From: Verrucomicrobiaceae bacterium | GTDB lineage: Bacteria; Verrucomicrobiota; Verrucomicrobiia; Verrucomicrobiales; Akkermansiaceae | Reading direction: 5' to 3' | NCBI GenBank assembly: GCA_027484055.1 | Contig: JAIXQH010000036.1 | Location: 1 to 64,000 of the forward strand | Length of the DNA: 64,000 nt | Shown here: positions 53,973 to 62,493 of the stretch, in pieces | Position numbering within the stretch: the stretch's first letter is position 1 | How the letters are laid out: the number at the start of each line of letters is the position of its first letter | The notes under the pieces: generated by a model | The model's input: only the letters and a program-made list of their open reading frames with translations | Database searches by the model: none | What the model was told of the DNA's origin: nothing | Translations under genes and position numbers: made by a program

Positions 53973-56396
53973 ATGATCTGTGGATACTTAAAAAGGGGAG
54001 CCCGCTTCCTAGCCTCCTCATCGTGTTTGCTACTAACGACCTGTTATCACCCACCTCACAAGCGGACGGCAGAATGGGATTTGGCTAGCGGAGAAGAGCG
54101 CCCAGATCGCCTCACTGCTCAGCAACGTTTGGCCGAGACGACGCCAGAAAGTCCGGCTTCTTTCTCACCGGACCCGACTGTGAATCCTCCGCTGGACGCA
54201 CCCATACCGGAGTATGAAATACGGGCTAAGACGACCCTCACCGATGAAACTTTACTCCCGCCCACGCTCTTCAATCCCGACCCTGGAATGTCCGGCCCGG
54301 TAAACATCCAGGAAATCCCAAGCGAGATCGCCCTCCCCCAAGACAGCGGCCGATTCTTCAAAGATGATCTCAACACTCGCGATGATCGCTTTTTCAGTAG
54401 AGATCCAGGCTTTCCGAAAGAGTTCCCCAAATTCAACCCCACGATCCCCGGTGAGCTGCTGTTGCCGCGCCAAGGGGTGGAGCAGCGATACATTGAGGCG
54501 GTGCTGGCCGCAAACTCGGGATTATTTGACCGATACCAGCCAAAAATCGATCCTTCCTTGATGCTTCCTCGGACAGGTGTCCGCTACGAGGAACACATCT
54601 ACGAACACTGGCATGCAGGCCATCACGAACATGCAGACGCCCCGCCTAACGCCACCGTCATCGAAGACCGCTACCGGATTCCACCGGGACAGTGGGACCG
54701 TTACCTGAATAACCGTGGTGCAGAAACTCCTTACGGGAGAAAAACACCTTACCTCTGGCACCCCTACTATCAGAGTGTCTTAAAAGGTGACATTCCGGTC
54801 CGTGGCCAGGACATTTTCGCTTCGCTGACTTTACAAAATGCCACCGAGATTGAGGTTCACGACATCCCGATTCCATCGGGCGTTAGTAGCGCACGGCCGG
54901 ACAGTTCAGAGTTTTTCGGTCGGGGGGATCAGACCGTCATCAATACCAACACCAGCCTGACTTTCGACCTATTCAAGGGAGAGACTTCCTTCAAGCCGGT
55001 TGAGTGGCTGTTCCGTATACAGCCGGTTTTTAACACCAATTTCGTTTCCGGATATGAGGCCAACGTGATTTCACCAGACCCACGTGGACTCGATCAATCC
55101 ACCGGAAATCCTCCAGACAATTCAGGAATTACGAATCCCGGCGATCTCGGCGGATTGTTTGATCCCGCACCTAGCGACAAGAAAAATAGCCGCGCCACCG
55201 AACGTTTCGAGAATCAAGTCGCCTTGCAGCAGTTGTTTTTTGAAACGCACCTACTGGACTTATCCGAGAACTACGACTTTGCAGCATTGCGAGCGGGCAC
55301 CCAGTCCTTCAATGCCGATTTCCGTGGCCATGTCTTCACCGACTCAAACTGGGGATATCGACTCTTCGGAAATCTTCAGAAGAATCGCATCCAGTATAAT
55401 TTGGCATGGTTCGATCTCTTCGAGAAAGAATCATTTTCCGAACTTAACACCTTCGATGACCGCCACCAGAACGTCTTCGTGGCGAATGTCTATTTCCAAG
55501 ACTTTCTGACAGAAGGCTACACCGCCGAATTGAGTTTCCTTGCGAACTGGGACCAAGGAAACGCGAGCGGCCTCGTCTACGATAGCGCGGGAAACATTGT
55601 CCGCCCATCCCCCATCGGCACAGTCGCCCCTCACGATCTACAGGCCTATTATCTCGGTTGGAATGGTGAGGGCCACATCGGCCGGGCTAACATCAGCCAT
55701 TCACTCTACCATGTGTTCGGACAAGATGACTTAAATGGCGTGGCTGGCCAAGCGGTGGACATCAGCGCGTGGATGGCTGCCATGGAAATTTCCGTAGATA
55801 CTAACTGGATGCGTCATAAATTCGTCCTGTTCTATGGCTCTGGGGATGACGATGCCACTGACAACCAAGCGACTGGCTGGGATGCCATCGTGGACAACCC
55901 GAACTTCATCGGCCCCTTCAGCTACTGGCAACGCCAGGGCATGAATCTTGGCGGAACTGCGGTGGCTCTCAAGCAGCGCCTGAGCCTGATCCCCGAGCTG
56001 GGGTCTAATAAGTTTCTGGGGCAGTCCAATTTCGTCAACCCCGGCATCTTCATCGCAGGACTTGGAGAAGAATGGGAACTCACACCGCGCCTGCGTGCGT
56101 TCGCTAACTTAAATTATTTATTGTTTATGGATACGAACACCCTCGCCACGTCACTTCTCACCGGTGACATCAACCGAGACATCGGCTGGGACATTAGCTT
56201 CGGCGTGGAATACAGACCCCTCCTCACAGAAAATTTAAAACTCAATTTCGGGATCGGCATGCTACTTCCCGGTCAAGGTTTCAAAGACATTTACAGCAAC
56301 GCCACCACCGATGTGCCTGGCTACACACCTTCGGGCTCTGGAGGCGTGAGCGATGTCTTTTATAGCTGCTTCTTCACTGCGAACATGACATTTTGA
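53973..56396 (+). CDS. Large outer-membrane beta-barrel with periplasmic N-terminal region
   Basis: The 807-aa protein begins with a hydrophobic signal that ends in LLTTC (a possible lipobox). Residues about 30-300 are Pro- and charge-rich and probably periplasmic. From about 330 onward alternating amphipathic strands, including FRIQPVFNTNFVSGYEANVI, run to the terminal Phe (FFTANMTF). The span fits a barrel of some 20 strands, the size needed to enclose a cytochrome as MtrB/PioB do. It sits between the tetrahaem and the decahaem-propeller genes with 26 and 2 bases. No direct MtrB motif (CxxC) is seen, so it would be a new type of porin-cytochrome sheath. Confidence 0.85.
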   Translation: MICGYLKRGARFLASSSCLLLTTCYHPPHKRTAEWDLASGEERPDRLTAQQRLAETTPESPASFSPDPTVNPPLDAPIPEYEIRAKTTLTDETLLPPTLFNPDPGMSGPVNIQEIPSEIALPQDSGRFFKDDLNTRDDRFFSRDPGFPKEFPKFNPTIPGELLLPRQGVEQRYIEAVLAANSGLFDRYQPKIDPSLMLPRTGVRYEEHIYEHWHAGHHEHADAPPNATVIEDRYRIPPGQWDRYLNNRGAETPYGRKTPYLWHPYYQSVLKGDIPVRGQDIFASLTLQNATEIEVHDIPIPSGVSSARPDSSEFFGRGDQTVINTNTSLTFDLFKGETSFKPVEWLFRIQPVFNTNFVSGYEANVISPDPRGLDQSTGNPPDNSGITNPGDLGGLFDPAPSDKKNSRATERFENQVALQQLFFETHLLDLSENYDFAALRAGTQSFNADFRGHVFTDSNWGYRLFGNLQKNRIQYNLAWFDLFEKESFSELNTFDDRHQNVFVANVYFQDFLTEGYTAELSFLANWDQGNASGLVYDSAGNIVRPSPIGTVAPHDLQAYYLGWNGEGHIGRANISHSLYHVFGQDDLNGVAGQAVDISAWMAAMEISVDTNWMRHKFVLFYGSGDDDATDNQATGWDAIVDNPNFIGPFSYWQRQGMNLGGTAVALKQRLSLIPELGSNKFLGQSNFVNPGIFIAGLGEEWELTPRLRAFANLNYLLFMDTNTLATSLLTGDINRDIGWDISFGVEYRPLLTENLKLNFGIGMLLPGQGFKDIYSNATTDVPGYTPSGSGGVSDVFYSCFFTANMTF

Positions 56397-56398
56397 CC

Positions 56399-59300
56399 AT
56401 GAATCGAGCCCTGATCTATCTCCGTATCGCCTGCATGCTGACCGCCATCCTCATGGCTTCCTCAGGTCATGCCGAGCAGACATCCAGCATTTTCGGCCCA
56501 CCTGTCGCCGCCGCCGAATCACCCGTTAGTAATACCACCATCCCGAAGTCTAACAATTTCGACCAATCCAAAGAAGCCGTCATGCTGAAAAGCCGCGGCT
56601 GTATCACCTGTCATGAAACCTCGAAAGATCCGCACGCCAGCGACTTTGTCCGACTCGGCTGCACCGACTGCCATGGTGGCGATCCCACACCAGGTCTCAC
56701 CATGCGCCAAGCCCACCCAGAACCGCGCAATCCTGTTTTCTTTGAAAGTTCCGCAAACCCAAGCGCCAGCGATGTGCTGCTCAATCACGAATCTCCAGAA
56801 TACATTCAATTCGTCAACCCAGGTGACCTACGCGTGGCCCAGAAAACCTGCGGTGACTGCCATGCGGAGTCCGTCGATCACGTCAACCACAGCATGATGC
56901 GTCACGGTGCCATGCTCTGGGGTGCCGCCGCTTATAACAACGGTGCCTACCCGCTCAAAGATTCCATTTTCGGCCAAGCCTACGGCGCGAACGGCGTTTC
57001 ACTTGCCCTGCAAAGCCCCATCAAGGTGACGCTAGAAATGCAAAGAACCATGGGCATCGTCCAAGAGGTTTTCCCGCTCCCACGCTTCAACATCTCTCAG
57101 CCTGGAAATATTTTCCGGATCTTCGAAAAAGGGGGCAGCAAACTCGGAGAACTCGGCACCCCCGATCCGAACGAAGCACCCGGAAAACCCTTCCGCCGCC
57201 TCGGAGAGCGCGGGCTTGGCACCTTTTCCCGGGTCGATCCCGTCATCATCGGCGCTCACAAGACTCGTCTCCACGATCCCCTGCTAGACTTCTTCGGCTC
57301 AAACGACCGCCCCGGCGACTACCGCTCCAGCGGCTGCACCGCCTGCCACGTCGTCTATGCGAACGACCGCTCACCTTCTAACTCCGGCTGGTATAGCGCT
57401 TATGGAAATCAGGGCCTCTCCTTCAATCCTGACCCCATGATTTCCAAGAAGGAAAAAGGTCACCCCATTGAACATAAATTCACCCGCAGCATCCCATCCA
57501 GCCAGTGCATGACCTGCCACATGCATCAAGGAAATCTCTTCGTAAACCCCTATCTCGGTTACACCTGGTGGGACCAAGAATCCGACGCGGAGTTCATGTA
57601 TCCCAAGGAACAAAAAAATCCCAGCGACGAAGAAATGACCCAGTCGCTGAGGAAAAACCCAGAAGCAGCCGCCGCGCGTGGACTCTGGGGAGATATCAAT
57701 TTCCTCGAAAAAACCGCCGAGCTAAATCCCAAACTCAAGCAGACCCAGTTCGCCGACTACCACGGCCACGGCTGGGTCTTCCGCGCCGTGTTCAAAAAAG
57801 ACCGTGAAGGCAATCTCCTCACCCTCAAGGACGAGAAAATTCCTCACGACGACCCCGACAAATTCAAAAAAGCCGTCCACCTCAAAGACATCCACCTCGC
57901 ACGCGGCATGCAGTGCGTGGATTGCCATTTCCTCAATGATTCCCATGGCAACGGACTGCTCCACGTCGAGCCACGCGCCGCCACTGCCATCACCTGCATC
58001 GACTGCCACGGCACCGTGAGCCAGCACACCACCCTCCTCACTTCCGGCAAGGGCGGCACCTTGTCTAAGGAAGGGAAAATCGACCCCATCAATCTCCGCG
58101 AAAGCAACACCCCCTTTGGCCCCCGTTTCAGTTGGAGCGCGGATGGCAAGCGCTTGATGCAACAGTCCTCCATGGAGCCAAACCTCAAGTGGGAAGTCCC
58201 TCAAACGCTAGACACCGTCACCCCCGGCTCGGACCACTATAACGTCATGAGCGCCTATGCGAAGACTCTCAAGCGCGACGGGAAAAACTGGGGCTCTGTC
58301 CCGGATGATCCAAAAAACTGCGCTAAAGAGCTCGCCCATAGCAACGACGCCATGGACTGCCAGACCTGCCACACCGCGTGGGCCACCAGTTGCTTCGGCT
58401 GCCATATTCCCATGGAGGCAAATCATAAAATGGCAGCTAACAAATTTGAAGGAACCACCACCCGCAACTTCAGCTCCTACAATCCTCAAGTCGTCCGCGA
58501 CGACGTCTTCATGCTCGGCAAAGACAGCACGGCTAAAGGAAATCGCCTGGCTGTCCTGCGCTCATCCAGTGCCATGGTCGTCGGCTCGCAAGGCGCGAAC
58601 CGCGAGTGGTTCTACACCCAGCAGCAGACGGTCTCCTCCGAGGGCTACTCCGGCCAAGCCTTCAACCCCCACTTCGCCCACACCACCAGCGGCGTCGGCA
58701 CCACCAAGAACTGCACCGACTGCCACGTCTCTGCGGAAAATGACAACAATGCGATCATGACCCAGCTCCTCGGCTTCGGCACCGGTACGGTCAACTTTTT
58801 CGGTAGATATAGCTACGTCGGCACCGACGATCACGGCCTGCACGGCATCGCCTGGACCGAGCGCACCGAGCCGCAAGCCGCCATCGGCAGCCACCTCCAT
58901 CGCATCGCTTACCCATCTAACTACAAGGATCACCTCGCGACCAACTCCATCCTCAAAACCGCCTATCACCACGAAGCCAAAGGAGGCGGCGTACTCGATC
59001 TCCAAGCGCGCGGCGAATACCTCTACGCCGCTCTCGGTAAAAATGGCTTCGGCGTTTTTGACATTGCGAACATCGACAACAAAAACTTTTCCGAGCGCAT
59101 CATTAGCACCCCCGTCTCCTCTATCGGCCAAACTACCTTTATCAAAACCGCAAACGCCACCTCCGTCACTCTCCCGAGCACCCTGATTAACGATCCTAAC
59201 CGCAACCGCCTCCCGCAAAACGAAGAGCGGCCCATCGCCACCTATCATGGTTATGCCTTCGTCACCGATCTCGAAGAGGGCCTCATCGTCGTGGATGTCG

Positions 59301-60262
59301 CGACTTTACTCGATGGAAATCCAGACAACAATTTCCTCAAACGCGCCGCCACCTTTAATCCAGACGGGAAACTCACCGGAGCCCGTCACGCCTGGATGGC
59401 CGGCCAATGGCTCTACATCACCACCGCGCAGGGGCTCGCTGTTGTCGATGCCGTGAACCCCACAGCCCCCACCTTTGCAGGCGGCTATTCCGGCTCCTTC
59501 CTGCGAGGTGCCCGCCAATCCACCGTGCAATGGCACTACTGCTTCGTTACCGACGAGGAGGGCGTGAAAGTTTTCGATATTTCAAATCCCACAAGGCCCA
59601 CCCCCATCCCCGGTGCCTCCGTTCCACTTAAAAATGCTGACGGCCTCTACATCGCCCGAACCTACCTCTACGTCGCCGACGGCGCGGCTGGCCTAGCGAT
59701 CGTCGATGTGAAAAACCCAGAAAAACCGCACGTCCTCACCCATTTCACGGCAGGTGGAAAACTCAACGATGTTCGCGACGTGCAAGTCGGCTCCGTCAGC
59801 GCCTCGATGTATGCGCTCGTCGCAGATGGTCACAACGGCATGCGCGTCATCCAGCTCATTTCCCCCGAGAACGTGCCCGGCCACATGGGCTTCTCGCCCA
59901 AACCCGAGCCAAAACTCATCGCCACCTACCCCACCGAAGGCGCCGCCGTATCTGTCTCCCGCGGCCTCGACCGCGACCGCGTCGTGGACGAGAGTGGTCA
60001 CCAAACGGTCGTCTTCGGTCGCCGTGGCTCAGGCCCGCTCAGCCTGCAAGACATGACTGCCTTTTACCGTAGCTCCAGCGGCTCGATTTATAAAGTTTCC
60101 GATGTCAAACACGGCGACAATGACACCCTGCTCGACACCTTCGGCAAAACGCTGCTACCCGCTCCCGACTTCACCTCTCCAAAGTCCGCAGAACGCGAAG
60201 AACCCGCACCTTATCGAGGGCGTTTGAGACAGCGCAGAGAACCTGTCGGTCTTAACCGATGA
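56399..60262 (+). CDS. Decahaem c-type cytochrome fused to an LVIVD beta-propeller
   Basis: The ATG at 56399 lies two bases after the barrel stop and gives 1287 aa with a signal peptide (about 1-26, ending GHA). Ten CxxCH sites span about residues 68-775: CITCH, CTDCH, CGDCH, CTACH, CMTCH, CVDCH, CIDCH, CQTCH, CFGCH and CTDCH. From about 840 to 1170 come LVIVD-type propeller blades (LIVVDVATLL, LAVVDAVNPTAP, VKVFDISNPTRP, LAIVDVKNPEKP). A basic tail ends the protein. It probably forms the terminal electron-exchange element in or outside the outer membrane. The partner barrel is directly upstream. Confidence 0.92.
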   Translation: MNRALIYLRIACMLTAILMASSGHAEQTSSIFGPPVAAAESPVSNTTIPKSNNFDQSKEAVMLKSRGCITCHETSKDPHASDFVRLGCTDCHGGDPTPGLTMRQAHPEPRNPVFFESSANPSASDVLLNHESPEYIQFVNPGDLRVAQKTCGDCHAESVDHVNHSMMRHGAMLWGAAAYNNGAYPLKDSIFGQAYGANGVSLALQSPIKVTLEMQRTMGIVQEVFPLPRFNISQPGNIFRIFEKGGSKLGELGTPDPNEAPGKPFRRLGERGLGTFSRVDPVIIGAHKTRLHDPLLDFFGSNDRPGDYRSSGCTACHVVYANDRSPSNSGWYSAYGNQGLSFNPDPMISKKEKGHPIEHKFTRSIPSSQCMTCHMHQGNLFVNPYLGYTWWDQESDAEFMYPKEQKNPSDEEMTQSLRKNPEAAAARGLWGDINFLEKTAELNPKLKQTQFADYHGHGWVFRAVFKKDREGNLLTLKDEKIPHDDPDKFKKAVHLKDIHLARGMQCVDCHFLNDSHGNGLLHVEPRAATAITCIDCHGTVSQHTTLLTSGKGGTLSKEGKIDPINLRESNTPFGPRFSWSADGKRLMQQSSMEPNLKWEVPQTLDTVTPGSDHYNVMSAYAKTLKRDGKNWGSVPDDPKNCAKELAHSNDAMDCQTCHTAWATSCFGCHIPMEANHKMAANKFEGTTTRNFSSYNPQVVRDDVFMLGKDSTAKGNRLAVLRSSSAMVVGSQGANREWFYTQQQTVSSEGYSGQAFNPHFAHTTSGVGTTKNCTDCHVSAENDNNAIMTQLLGFGTGTVNFFGRYSYVGTDDHGLHGIAWTERTEPQAAIGSHLHRIAYPSNYKDHLATNSILKTAYHHEAKGGGVLDLQARGEYLYAALGKNGFGVFDIANIDNKNFSERIISTPVSSIGQTTFIKTANATSVTLPSTLINDPNRNRLPQNEERPIATYHGYAFVTDLEEGLIVVDVATLLDGNPDNNFLKRAATFNPDGKLTGARHAWMAGQWLYITTAQGLAVVDAVNPTAPTFAGGYSGSFLRGARQSTVQWHYCFVTDEEGVKVFDISNPTRPTPIPGASVPLKNADGLYIARTYLYVADGAAGLAIVDVKNPEKPHVLTHFTAGGKLNDVRDVQVGSVSASMYALVADGHNGMRVIQLISPENVPGHMGFSPKPEPKLIATYPTEGAAVSVSRGLDRDRVVDESGHQTVVFGRRGSGPLSLQDMTAFYRSSSGSIYKVSDVKHGDNDTLLDTFGKTLLPAPDFTSPKSAEREEPAPYRGRLRQRREPVGLNR

Positions 60263-61329
60263 AACATCCAAAATCCAACATGCGTCATCCATTCTTCCTC
60301 GCACCACTCGCACTCTGCATCCTCAGCTCTTGCAAGGATGATGAAATCCGCACCTACCGCGTCGCCACGGAGCCTACTTCGGCAAGTCCCGTGGCGCCTG
60401 CCGCTGCAGCCAGTGAGCCGACTCAGAAGCAAGTCACTAACCCTTCCGGGGCGGTTGGGTGGTTGGCTCCTCCCGATTGGATCGTCGAGAAACCCACTCA
60501 ATTTCTCACCGCTGCCTACACTCTGCCCACGGGCGGCCGCGTCACCGTATCCAAACTCGGAGGTGACGGTGGCGGGCTCGCCGCAAACGTCAATCGCTGG
60601 CGGGGCCAGGTCGGACTCAAGCCACTCGCAGATCAGGAAGTAAAGGGTCAGCCGCTCAAGCTCCCAGACTCCCAAGTCGAGATGCAGCTCTTCAATCTCA
60701 CCACCGCAGACTCCGCCCCGGAGGTGGAGGGAATCCTTGCTGGCGTACTGCCGTTGCCGACAGAAACCTGGTATTTCAAATTCAGTGGTCCCACAGGAGT
60801 TCTCAGAAAAGGCGAGGGCATCTTCGCCGAGTTCCTGCGCAGTGTCCGCATCGGCGGAAGTTCGAAAAGTGCCCCCACAACTGCCCCGACTGCGGCAAAG
60901 AAAATCAACGTCACTCCACCCGCTGGCTGGACCGCCAGCACAGGCAGCTCGATGCGGGCCGCCAGCTTTTCCATCGCCGGGCCAGAGGGCAGCTCGGCGG
61001 ATGTCTCCGTCATCCCCATCCCGGGGGATTCCGGCAGTGTGCTCGACAACGTCAACCGTTGGCGCGCTCAGCTCAAGCTCGCGCCCCTCGCTTCGGCAGA
61101 TGACCCGGCGCTCGGTAAAAAGGCGGAAATTCCCGCCGGCGAAATTTTCACCAGCCACATAACCAGCACCGAGCCGATCGTGAACGGAAAAAAAGCCGCC
61201 ATGGGCACCGCCATCCTCAAGCGCCCCGGCATGACTTGGTTTTTTAAAATCACGGGCAACGCCACTCTCGTGGAAGCGAACCTCGAAAAATTCGACACCT
61301 TCGTCCGTTCCGCCACCTTCCCTGAGTAA
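60259..61329 (+). CDS. Lipoprotein with two copies of an unknown domain
   Basis: The ATG at 60259 overlaps the cytochrome stop (ATGA) and gives 356 aa. The lipobox is LSSC, with the mature protein starting CKDDEIRT. Two related domains of about 130-140 residues follow, each with a Trp-rich start (VGWLAPPDWIVEKPTQF and PAGWTASTGSSMRAASF), an N-V-N-R-W-R-x-Q-(V/L)-x-L-(K/A)-P-L core (NVNRWRGQVGLKPLAD and NVNRWRAQLKLAPLAS) and a T-W-(Y/F)-F-K end. No family is recognised. As part of the cytochrome operon it may help assemble or anchor the outer-membrane complex. Confidence 0.82.
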   Translation: MKHPKSNMRHPFFLAPLALCILSSCKDDEIRTYRVATEPTSASPVAPAAAASEPTQKQVTNPSGAVGWLAPPDWIVEKPTQFLTAAYTLPTGGRVTVSKLGGDGGGLAANVNRWRGQVGLKPLADQEVKGQPLKLPDSQVEMQLFNLTTADSAPEVEGILAGVLPLPTETWYFKFSGPTGVLRKGEGIFAEFLRSVRIGGSSKSAPTTAPTAAKKINVTPPAGWTASTGSSMRAASFSIAGPEGSSADVSVIPIPGDSGSVLDNVNRWRAQLKLAPLASADDPALGKKAEIPAGEIFTSHITSTEPIVNGKKAAMGTAILKRPGMTWFFKITGNATLVEANLEKFDTFVRSATFPE

Positions 61330-61335
61330 GACCCC

Positions 61336-62493
61336 GTGCCCATTTTCAAGTTCCTCAGCTCCCTTCGCCTGACCGTCTCCCTGCTGGGTTTTGGTATGGT
61401 GCTGATCTTCGTGGCCACCATCACCCAAGTCGAGCTGGGCATCCACGAGGTGCAGGCCCAGTTTTTCCGCTCATGGATTGCCTGGTGGGATGTCATGCCC
61501 GGCGAGACAAAGTTCCCCATCCCCATCCCCGGCGGCACCTTGCTCGGGCTGCTTCTCATCATCAACCTGCTCGCCGCCCACACCGCACGCTTCAAGCTCA
61601 GCTGGAACAAGGCTGGCATGATCGTCATCCACAGCGGCATCCTGCTGATGCTGGTGGGAGAAATTTTCACCGGTCTGCTCGGACGCGAGGCGCAGATGGT
61701 CATTCGTGAAGGGGAAATCCTGAACTATTCCAGCTTCCCCCGCGAGGTCGAGTTGGTCGTGATCCGTCCTGATGCCGATGGCTTGGAAACCGTCACCGCC
61801 ATCCCGCAGTCCCGCTTGAAAGACGGTGCGCAATTCCCGTTTGGAGGCTTCACGGTGAACGTCCACCGCTATTTCCCCAATAGCGAAATCCTCCCAGAAG
61901 CCGATGCCTCCCCTGCCTTCGACCCCGTCCGCGCCACCGACGGATCAGGAAAAGGCTACGCCGCCCGCCGCATGCCACTTGAGGCCGCTGATAACCGCCG
62001 CGATCTCGCCACGGCCTTTGTCGAGATCATCCCGGACAGCGGGAAATCCCAGGGCACCTGGCTGCTCTCAAATGCCTTCAAAGGCGAGCAATCCTTCACC
62101 GCCGCAGGTCGATCTTGGAAAATGGCCATCCGCCCGCGCCGTCTCTATCATCCGTTTTCGATCAAGCTGATCGATTTCAGCCACGACCGCTACCTCGGCA
62201 CCGATGTCCCTAAAAATTTCTCCAGCAAAATCAAAATCCTCAATCCCGACACCGGGGAAAATCGTGAGGACCTCCTCTACATGAACCACCCACTGCGCTA
62301 CGGCGGACTGACCTTCTATCAGGCGGGGTTTGAAAATAACGACACCACCTCCATTTTCCAAGTTGTCCGCAATCCCGTCTGGACCCTGCCCTACATCTCC
62401 TGCGCCATGGTCGGATTCGGCCTGCTCTGGGTCTTTTCCCAGCACCTCATCAAGGCCATCTCCCGCCGGAACAAGCCCTCCCCCGCCCCATGA
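61336..62493 (+). CDS. ResB/CcsB-like cytochrome c biogenesis protein
   Basis: The 385-aa protein starts at GTG 61336, seven bases after the lipoprotein. It has four membrane helices: about 10-30 (SLRLTVSLLGFGMVLIFVAT), 60-80, 90-110 near FKLSWNKAGMIVIHSGILLM, and 350-370. Between the third and fourth is a large extracytoplasmic ResB domain including MNHPLRYGGLTFYQAGFE. The conserved His in the third helix and before the last helix fit haem handling. It is shorter than ResB of Bacillus (about 540 aa). With the next gene it forms a system II haem-attachment pair needed for the multihaem cytochromes here. Confidence 0.9.
   Translation: MPIFKFLSSLRLTVSLLGFGMVLIFVATITQVELGIHEVQAQFFRSWIAWWDVMPGETKFPIPIPGGTLLGLLLIINLLAAHTARFKLSWNKAGMIVIHSGILLMLVGEIFTGLLGREAQMVIREGEILNYSSFPREVELVVIRPDADGLETVTAIPQSRLKDGAQFPFGGFTVNVHRYFPNSEILPEADASPAFDPVRATDGSGKGYAARRMPLEAADNRRDLATAFVEIIPDSGKSQGTWLLSNAFKGEQSFTAAGRSWKMAIRPRRLYHPFSIKLIDFSHDRYLGTDVPKNFSSKIKILNPDTGENREDLLYMNHPLRYGGLTFYQAGFENNDTTSIFQVVRNPVWTLPYISCAMVGFGLLWVFSQHLIKAISRRNKPSPAP

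Noticed and set aside
53973-56396. MtrB/PioB family assignment for the barrel
   Set aside because: The N-terminal CxxC motif of MtrB is missing and the long Pro-rich periplasmic part is different; only a functional analogy is proposed.
47086-60262. Nitrite reductase (NrfA) or hydroxylamine-oxidoreductase cluster
   Set aside because: No CxxCK active-site haem motif was seen in any of the three multihaem proteins, and the Tyr-crosslink context of HAO was not recognised.
60211-61446. 411-codon minus-strand frame opposite the lipoprotein and ResB genes
   Set aside because: It is a compositional mirror; the plus-strand genes have signals, lipobox and family motifs.
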